Shown piece by piece: positions 6,752 to 10,786 of a stretch of DNA of 10,786 nt. Each line of letters opens with the position of its first letter. The first letter of the stretch is position 1. Made by a program: the position numbers and the translations under genes. The stretch covers positions 1-10,786 of the forward strand of contig JAMOMM010000278.1 in the NCBI GenBank assembly GCA_027067085.1. Direction: 5' to 3'. The DNA is from Hyphomicrobiales bacterium. Its GTDB lineage: Bacteria; Pseudomonadota; Alphaproteobacteria; Rhizobiales; Aestuariivirgaceae. The notes under the pieces were generated by a model. That model was not told the DNA's origin and searched no databases. It was given only the letters and a program-made list of their open reading frames with translations.

Positions 6752-6967
6752 TTAGTTTCCAAATTTGCCGTCTTCAATGGCACCGATCAAGCGTTTGATA
6801 ATGCGAATCGCTGTTTGTTTGTCGGTGGTTTTGACCAATTGAGACAGGGACGCGGTTAAGGCTGTGCTGGCAATAAGTTGAGGATCAATGCCCTTATCAA
6901 GGCAGTTTTGAAAAGCTGTGGATATAATTTCAGCGGTGGCTAGCTGGTCTTGTTTTGCCTTTTCCAC
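6752..6967 (-). CDS. Small conserved-looking protein of unknown function, coupled to yqeY
   Basis: A 71-residue, probably all-helical soluble protein with no signal peptide, no membrane segment and one Cys. The pattern resembles short uncharacterised alphaproteobacterial proteins with an Ala/Leu-rich helix in the middle, here STALTASLSQLV (residues 39-50), and a closing IEDGKFG. I do not recognise a named family. The start is GTG, six bases after the yqeY stop codon. No strong ribosome-binding site precedes it (only AAGAG about 15 bases away), which suggests translation coupled to yqeY. The tight spacing and same strand support a real gene; the function is unknown. Confidence 0.65.
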   Translation of the reverse strand: MEKAKQDQLATAEIISTAFQNCLDKGIDPQLIASTALTASLSQLVKTTDKQTAIRIIKRLIGAIEDGKFGN

Positions 6968-6973
6968 GGTTGT

Positions 6974-7438
6974 TTAGCCCAAAAGCTCTTTAACAACGGC
7001 TGAAGCCTTGGACATATCCATTTGGCCCGCATATTTTTCTTTTACCGCAGCCATGGCTTTCCCCATGTCTTTTAGGCCTTCAGCGCCAATTTCTTTAACC
7101 ACCTCGGTCACAGCAGCGCGGGCATCATCGGCGTTCATTTGCTTTGGCATAAACTCTTCGATGATGGCGATCTCTTCAATTTCACCTGCGGCCAATTCTG
7201 GGCGACCACCGTCTGTGTACGTTTGGGCTGATTCACGGCGTTGTTTGACCATTTTACCCAAGATTGCCAACATACCAGCTTCATCAAGTGACTCATCTTT
7301 GCCTGTGCCACGATTTTGAATGTCGCGGTCTTTAAAGGCAGCACTCACCAAGCGCAGCGTCGAAAGACGGCGCTTATCTTTGGCTTTCATGGCTGTTTTT
7401 ACTTCAGCGTTGATTTTGTCGCGAATGCTGTCACCCAT
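6974..7438 (-). CDS. yqeY: GatB/YqeY-domain protein
   Basis: A 154-residue soluble protein, the usual length for stand-alone YqeY proteins. It is helical throughout: the N-terminal part contains DKRRLSTLRLVSAAFKDRDI (residues 21-40) and MVKQRRESAQTYTDGGRPEL (about 63-82), and the C-terminal part GLKDMGKAMAAVKEKYAGQM (120-139), all typical of the family. The fold is related to the tail domain of GatB, the amidotransferase subunit that handles mischarged tRNA. A tRNA-linked role has been suggested for YqeY, but the function is unproven. The start ATG has AAGG about 9 bases upstream. It is divergent from carA across 248 bases and forms a pair with the small gene downstream. In many Rhizobiales relatives it lies directly before dnaG; here the sulfur cassette lies between. 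Confidence 0.93.
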   Translation of the reverse strand: MGDSIRDKINAEVKTAMKAKDKRRLSTLRLVSAAFKDRDIQNRGTGKDESLDEAGMLAILGKMVKQRRESAQTYTDGGRPELAAGEIEEIAIIEEFMPKQMNADDARAAVTEVVKEIGAEGLKDMGKAMAAVKEKYAGQMDMSKASAVVKELLG

Positions 7439-7488
7439 GGGTCTGCACCTTAATATTGTTGTTCAAAATAGTTATTTCGTAACCATGA

Positions 7489-7518
7489 CTGATACTCCTA
7501 ACCGATGTGACTGTGCAA
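7489..7518 (-). promoter_or_regulatory. Weak candidate promoter of yqeY
   Basis: On the minus strand TTGCAC (7518-7513) and TATCAG (7494-7489) are 18 bases apart, each matching four of six consensus positions. The predicted start lies about 45 bases before the yqeY start codon. This is the best pair I see in the divergent yqeY-carA region on this strand, but it is weak. Confidence 0.25.
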
Positions 7519-7624
7519 GTGATGATTTTTTATCATTTTGATTGTGGTATGAAGTTAGGCCACCTGTATTGGGAAAAATGACATAGTTTTGCCCACAATT
7601 TAGCCAGTTTACAACTTGTCGCTC

Positions 7625-7653
7625 TTGACCTTGTGGTGTGGCTCAAATATGAA
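7625..7653 (+). promoter_or_regulatory. Probable sigma70 promoter of carA
   Basis: TTGACC (7625-7630, five of six matches) is followed after 17 bases by TATGAA (7648-7653, four of six). The predicted start is near 7660, giving a leader of about 27 bases that contains the GAGGA ribosome-binding site at 7676-7680. The leader is too short for a classical pyrimidine attenuator, and no leader peptide or hairpin is visible. Confidence 0.6.
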
Positions 7654-7686
7654 CGGTGAAATTACCTTTCTTATTGAGGATAGATA

Positions 7687-8931
7687 GTGCTCGTGGCAAA
7701 TTCTGTTGCATCAAAGACGACTAATAAAAAATCTGTAAAATCTAAAGTTACGAAATCTAGTGGCGAATGGGCCGCTCCTAAATACACAGGTGTCGTTGTT
7801 TTAGAAGATGGTACTGTGTTTTATGGTTTTGGTGCTGGTGCATCAGGCAGCCACGTTGGTGAAGTTTGTTTTAATACCGCGATTTCTGGTTATCAAGAAA
7901 CGTTGACGGACCCATCTTATGCGGGCCAAATTATTACTTTTACTTTTCCTCATATCGGCAATGTTGGCACTAATGACGATGATTTAGAAACCACGAATTT
8001 GACATCAAGCGCTGGTGTTGAAGGTGCAATTTTTAAAGCTGAAATAACTGAACCTTCAAACTATCGCTCTGGCCTTGATTTGAATGAATGGCTGAAACGG
8101 GAAAATATTGTTGCGGTATCTGGAATTGATACGCGGGCGCTAACCACTATTATTCGAGAAAAAGGCCTTGTGAACGGAGTGATTGCTCACAACAAAAACG
8201 GTAAGTTTGACATTGATAAACTAACCGCGATGGCCAAAGGCTTTGCGGGTCTTGAAGGGGCTGACCTTGCCAAAGAAGTTTCTTGCTCTCAAGCATATGA
8301 GTGGAATGAAACAACTTGGGACTTAGCAACTGGCTATGGCCAAATGAACGACCCAAAGCATCATGTGGTTGCCGTTGACTTTGGTGTTAAGCGAAATATT
8401 TTACGCTGTCTGGCAACGCTAGGCTGTAAGGTTACTGTTGTACCAGCAAGTGCGACTTGTGATGAAATTTTAGCGCTTAAACCAGATGGGGTTTTCTTAT
8501 CTAACGGACCTGGTGATCCAGCAGCTACAGGTGTTTATGCAGCACCTGAAATTGCCAAGCTGATCGAAACAGATATCCCTGTGTTTGGGATTTGTCTTGG
8601 CCACCAAATTATGGCGTTAGCTCTTGGAGCAAAAACCAAGAAAATGCATCAGGGCCATCATGGGGCAAATCATCCAGTGAAAGATTTTACCACTAATAAA
8701 GTTGAAATCACTTCGATGAACCACGGGTTTGCGGTGGATGGGGAAAGTCTGCCAAAAGGTATTTCACAAACTCATATTTCGTTGTTTGATGGATCAAATT
8801 GTGGTTTGGCGGTTGATGGCAAGCGGGTTTTCTCGGTGCAATACCACCCAGAAGCTTCGCCTGGTCCACAAGATTCACATTATTTGTTCACCCGCTTTGT
8901 TGAAAATATTGAGCAGGCAAAAGCACTTTAA
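7687..8931 (+). CDS. carA: Carbamoyl-phosphate synthase, small (glutaminase) subunit
   Basis: The glutamine amidotransferase subunit that hydrolyses glutamine and passes ammonia to CarB, which makes carbamoyl phosphate for pyrimidine and arginine synthesis. The product is 414 residues. The CPSase small-chain domain occupies about 34-170 (GVVVLEDGTVFYGFG, CFNTAISGYQETLTDPSY, VSGIDTRALT). The class I glutaminase domain occupies about 225-410, with LSNGPGDP (271-278), the nucleophile Cys303 in VFGICLGHQI, and the remaining triad members His387 and Glu389 in VQYHPEASPGP. The GTG start is supported by GAGGA six bases upstream and the promoter before it. This gives an unusual Lys/Ser/Thr-rich leader of about 30 residues before the conserved domain, longer than in most relatives. 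The partner carB is not in the window, as is common in this group. It is divergent from yqeY. Confidence 0.97.
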   Translation: MLVANSVASKTTNKKSVKSKVTKSSGEWAAPKYTGVVVLEDGTVFYGFGAGASGSHVGEVCFNTAISGYQETLTDPSYAGQIITFTFPHIGNVGTNDDDLETTNLTSSAGVEGAIFKAEITEPSNYRSGLDLNEWLKRENIVAVSGIDTRALTTIIREKGLVNGVIAHNKNGKFDIDKLTAMAKGFAGLEGADLAKEVSCSQAYEWNETTWDLATGYGQMNDPKHHVVAVDFGVKRNILRCLATLGCKVTVVPASATCDEILALKPDGVFLSNGPGDPAATGVYAAPEIAKLIETDIPVFGICLGHQIMALALGAKTKKMHQGHHGANHPVKDFTTNKVEITSMNHGFAVDGESLPKGISQTHISLFDGSNCGLAVDGKRVFSVQYHPEASPGPQDSHYLFTRFVENIEQAKAL

Positions 8932-8989
8932 AATTAGGGTGATCTATTAAAAACCAATCTTACGCATAGCGGGATATACTGGGGGGTAC

Positions 8990-9781
8990 ATGGCAGAGGT
9001 TTTTTCAATTGAGAATTTATTGACACTGGCAATGCTGGTGATGTTGCAAGCCGTACTTGGCTTTGACAACTTACTGTACATTGCACTTGAGTCAAAACGA
9101 GTGGCACCAGCTGAACAGGCACGAGTACGACGCATTGGCATTATCGTTGCGCTGGTTTTGCGTATTGTTTTGTTGTTTGCAATTATTCAAGCGATTGAGT
9201 ATTTCCAATTACCCTTTTTTGAAATGAAATTTGTGGGCTATGTTACAGCCAGCTTTAATGTCCATGCTTTTGTGGTTTTAGTTGGTGGTATTTTCATCAT
9301 CTATACAGCAATGAAAGAGATTTTTCATTTGCTCTCTCAAGAACATCTCGAAGATGCGGGTGATACCTCAAAACTGCGTTCAGTAGCTGTTGCAATCACA
9401 TGGATTGTTATTATGAATGTGGTGTTCTCGTTTGATTCAATTTTGTCTGCCATGGCGTTGACCAAAGTCTTTTGGGTTATGGCCACTGCCATCGTTATTT
9501 CTGGAATTTTGATGTTAATGCTGGCCGATCATGTTGCCGAGTTTTTGAAAAAGAACCGTATGTATGAAGTGCTGGGTTTGTTCATTTTGTTCATTGTTGG
9601 CATTATGCTGGTCTCAGAAGGCGGGCATTTGGCTCATTTAACCTTCTTTGGTTATCCAGTTGAAGCAATGTCAAAAACCACATTTTACTTTGTATTGGGT
9701 ATTTTGGTGGTGTCTGACATTGTGCAAAGTGGCTATCAAAAACGTTTGGATAAAGAACGAAAGCGTGGGCTTTTAGATTGA
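8990..9781 (+). CDS. TerC-family integral membrane protein
   Basis: A 263-residue protein with about seven membrane segments (near 8-24, 48-70, 80-106, 131-156, 160-180, 192-210 and 228-246). It carries the two family hallmarks with acidic residues inside helices: VLGFDNLLYIAL (D26) and VFSFDSILSAMAL (D149). Several TerC-family members (for example Alx and the MeeF/MeeY proteins) export manganese or help load it onto secreted proteins; others are linked to tellurite resistance. Which applies here cannot be read from the sequence, and there are no ter genes nearby. The start ATG follows a run of six G (8981-8986), an unusual but usable ribosome-binding site. The gene begins 58 bases after carA with no terminator between, so read-through from carA is possible. 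No Mn riboswitch is visible upstream. Confidence 0.9.
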   Translation: MAEVFSIENLLTLAMLVMLQAVLGFDNLLYIALESKRVAPAEQARVRRIGIIVALVLRIVLLFAIIQAIEYFQLPFFEMKFVGYVTASFNVHAFVVLVGGIFIIYTAMKEIFHLLSQEHLEDAGDTSKLRSVAVAITWIVIMNVVFSFDSILSAMALTKVFWVMATAIVISGILMLMLADHVAEFLKKNRMYEVLGLFILFIVGIMLVSEGGHLAHLTFFGYPVEAMSKTTFYFVLGILVVSDIVQSGYQKRLDKERKRGLLD

Positions 9782-9790
9782 CCACGCTTT
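9760..9790 (+). other. Inverted repeat spanning the terC-family stop codon
   Basis: Perfect nine-base arms AAAGCGTGG (9760-9768) and CCACGCTTT (9782-9790) enclose a 13-base loop that ends with the stop codon of the TerC-family gene. No T tract follows, so it is not a standard terminator. It may stabilise the 3' end of the mRNA or be incidental. Confidence 0.5.
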
Positions 9791-9847
9791 AGAGTTATTC
9801 ATGTCTTTAGTGACCTAGGACGACCTATTTAAGTGATTGAAACTACG

Positions 9848-9895
9848 GCGTTTCATGTCCTGTTTGTGATTCAAACAAAACATGAAACGCTTTAT
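9848..9895 (+). terminator. Long hairpin, probable terminator between convergent genes
   Basis: Outer arms GCGTTTCATGT (9848-9858) and ACATGAAACGC (9880-9890) are perfect over 11 bases. After a 2x2 internal mismatch (CC/AA) an inner stem TGTTTG (9861-9866) / CAAACA (9872-9877) closes on a five-base loop. The plus strand continues TTTATT, a short T-rich tail suiting the end of the TerC-family transcript. On the minus strand the tail is not U-rich, so action on the modC transcript is less certain. The stem is AT-rich compared with the terminator at 5228-5265. Confidence 0.6.
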
Positions 9896-9918
9896 TGCTC
9901 AGGTTGAAAACTTTGCCA

Positions 9919-10786
9919 TTATTCGCGGCGTTTTTCCATGCGCCTATCAATGGCGATGCTTTTAATTAGCGCGAAAACTTGATTTCCTTGTTTCAAGTTT
10001 AAGTCAGCAACAGAAGCGCGGGTTAGTCTGGCGCGCAAAAGCTGATTACACACGCTCAATTGAATTTCTGCAAAAGCACTTTCAGGCTCAGGCGCGATTT
10101 GGGTGATGGTGCCGTACAAAATATTGCGGATAGAAATGCCACGGGGCTTGGTTGTGGCAATGGCAACATCACGAGCGCGAATGTGAAGGTTTACTGGTTG
10201 TCCTTTGGTTAAAGGTAGTTCAGGCACAGAAATAAATTGGCCACCAATATCGATGCTGGTTAGTGCAAAGTCTTTGTCTGTTGGGCCAACGGCACCTGAC
10301 AGCAATGTGCCTGCTTGGAACCGCCCTGTAAGGTTGGGCAGGTCTAATCGGGCCAGAATATCGCTGGTTGGGCCAGAGGCGATTATTTGGCCTTTATCGA
10401 TAAGCACAAGCTTCTTGGCAAGCTTTGTTACCTCGTCGATGGAGTGGGTGACGTATAATATGGGAATGCCAAATTTCTGTGGAATGGTTTGAATGAAGGC
10501 CATGACATCGGAGCGAAATTTCACATCAAGAGCGCTTAACGGTTCATCCATTAGCAATAATTTTGGACGTGATAGCAACGCCCGAGCAATGGCGATGCGT
10601 TGTCGCTCACCGCCCGACAATGCGGTTGGTTTTTTGTCTAGCAGTGAAATGAGTTCAAAAGCCTCAATAACCTCGTTGGTGGATATTTCGGTGCCACTTT
10701 TATCAGCGCGTTTGGCGGCGTATTTTAGGTTTTGCTTGACCGTTAAGTGAGCGAATAATCGAGCATCTTGAAAAACCAATGCTGTG
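9919..10786 (-). CDS. modC: Molybdate ABC transporter ATP-binding protein, 3' part (5' end beyond window)
   Basis: ATPase subunit of the ModABC high-affinity molybdate importer, acting on the cytoplasmic face with the permease ModB. The reading frame is open to the right edge; the TTG at 10777-10779 is internal coding, so about 60-70 N-terminal residues with the Walker A motif lie outside. Counting from that codon, the visible part has the Q-loop VFQDARLFAHLTV (2-14), the ABC signature LSGGERQRIAIARAL (54-68), Walker B LLLMDEPLSALD (74-85) and the switch His in VTHS (H112). A C-terminal Mop/TOBE molybdate-binding domain follows at about 213-278 (ISIRNILYGTITQI to QGNQVFALIKSIAID). The Mop-type tail and DARLF Q-loop distinguish it from sulfate or iron ATPases. 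It is convergent with the TerC-family gene; modA and modB are presumably upstream, off the window. Confidence 0.93.
   Translation of the reverse strand, partial: TALVFQDARLFAHLTVKQNLKYAAKRADKSGTEISTNEVIEAFELISLLDKKPTALSGGERQRIAIARALLSRPKLLLMDEPLSALDVKFRSDVMAFIQTIPQKFGIPILYVTHSIDEVTKLAKKLVLIDKGQIIASGPTSDILARLDLPNLTGRFQAGTLLSGAVGPTDKDFALTSIDIGGQFISVPELPLTKGQPVNLHIRARDVAIATTKPRGISIRNILYGTITQIAPEPESAFAEIQLSVCNQLLRARLTRASVADLNLKQGNQVFALIKSIAIDRRMEKRRE

Noticed and set aside
7521..7537. ATGAT/ATCAT dyad around a T run in the yqeY-carA gap
   Set aside because: Only five-base arms in an AT-rich stretch; neither a convincing operator nor a terminator, since no gene ends here.
10777..10779. TTG as a possible start of the ATPase gene at the right edge
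   Set aside because: The frame remains open to the window edge and the family requires about 60-70 more N-terminal residues including Walker A, so the gene is cut by the window and this codon is internal.

Overview
This window reads as a chromosomal housekeeping region of an alphaproteobacterium, most likely of the Hyphomicrobiales (Rhizobiales), with a fairly low G+C content judged by eye. The evidence is the gene order (carA divergent from a GatB/YqeY-domain gene, followed by dnaG and rpoD), the large RpoD with an alphaproteobacterial-type central insertion, and a 250-residue protein of a type I associate with rhizobial genomes. The genus cannot be fixed from the sequence. No tRNA, rRNA, CRISPR array, insertion sequence or phage gene is visible.

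Left part (1-5300, all on the minus strand): dnaG (primase), a 220-base gap, rpoD (primary sigma factor), then a conserved gene of unknown function that starts 15 bases after rpoD ends. This resembles the classical macromolecular synthesis cluster (replication priming plus transcription initiation), but rpsU is absent and a YqeY gene lies upstream instead.

Middle part (5225-7440, minus strand): a compact two-gene cassette for YeeE/YedE-type sulfur-compound membrane proteins lies between the yqeY pair and dnaG. The cassette is self-contained. It has a strong rho-independent terminator at its 3' end, and at its 5' end it has a perfect FNR/FixK-type box (TTGAT-N4-ATCAA) followed by a perfect 36-base palindrome with 16-base arms. 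The box sits almost exactly at the class II activator distance from a good -10 hexamer that is buried in the palindrome. I infer a promoter switched on at low oxygen and shut by a palindrome-binding repressor, possibly a BigR/SqrR/YgaV-like ArsR-family persulfide sensor. No such regulator gene is in the window. Upstream lie yqeY and a 71-residue unknown protein, 6 bases apart and probably co-transcribed.

Right part (7440-10786): carA (small subunit of carbamoyl-phosphate synthetase) on the plus strand with a recognisable sigma70-type promoter, then a TerC-family membrane protein, also plus. Two inverted repeats follow, the second a long hairpin probably terminating transcription. Convergent to them is the 3' part of modC, the molybdate ABC-transporter ATPase, which runs off the right edge.

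The most interesting part is the control region at 6521-6584. Most of the rest is conventional core genome, with two uncharacterised proteins (140-892 and 6752-6967) tied by position to essential genes.
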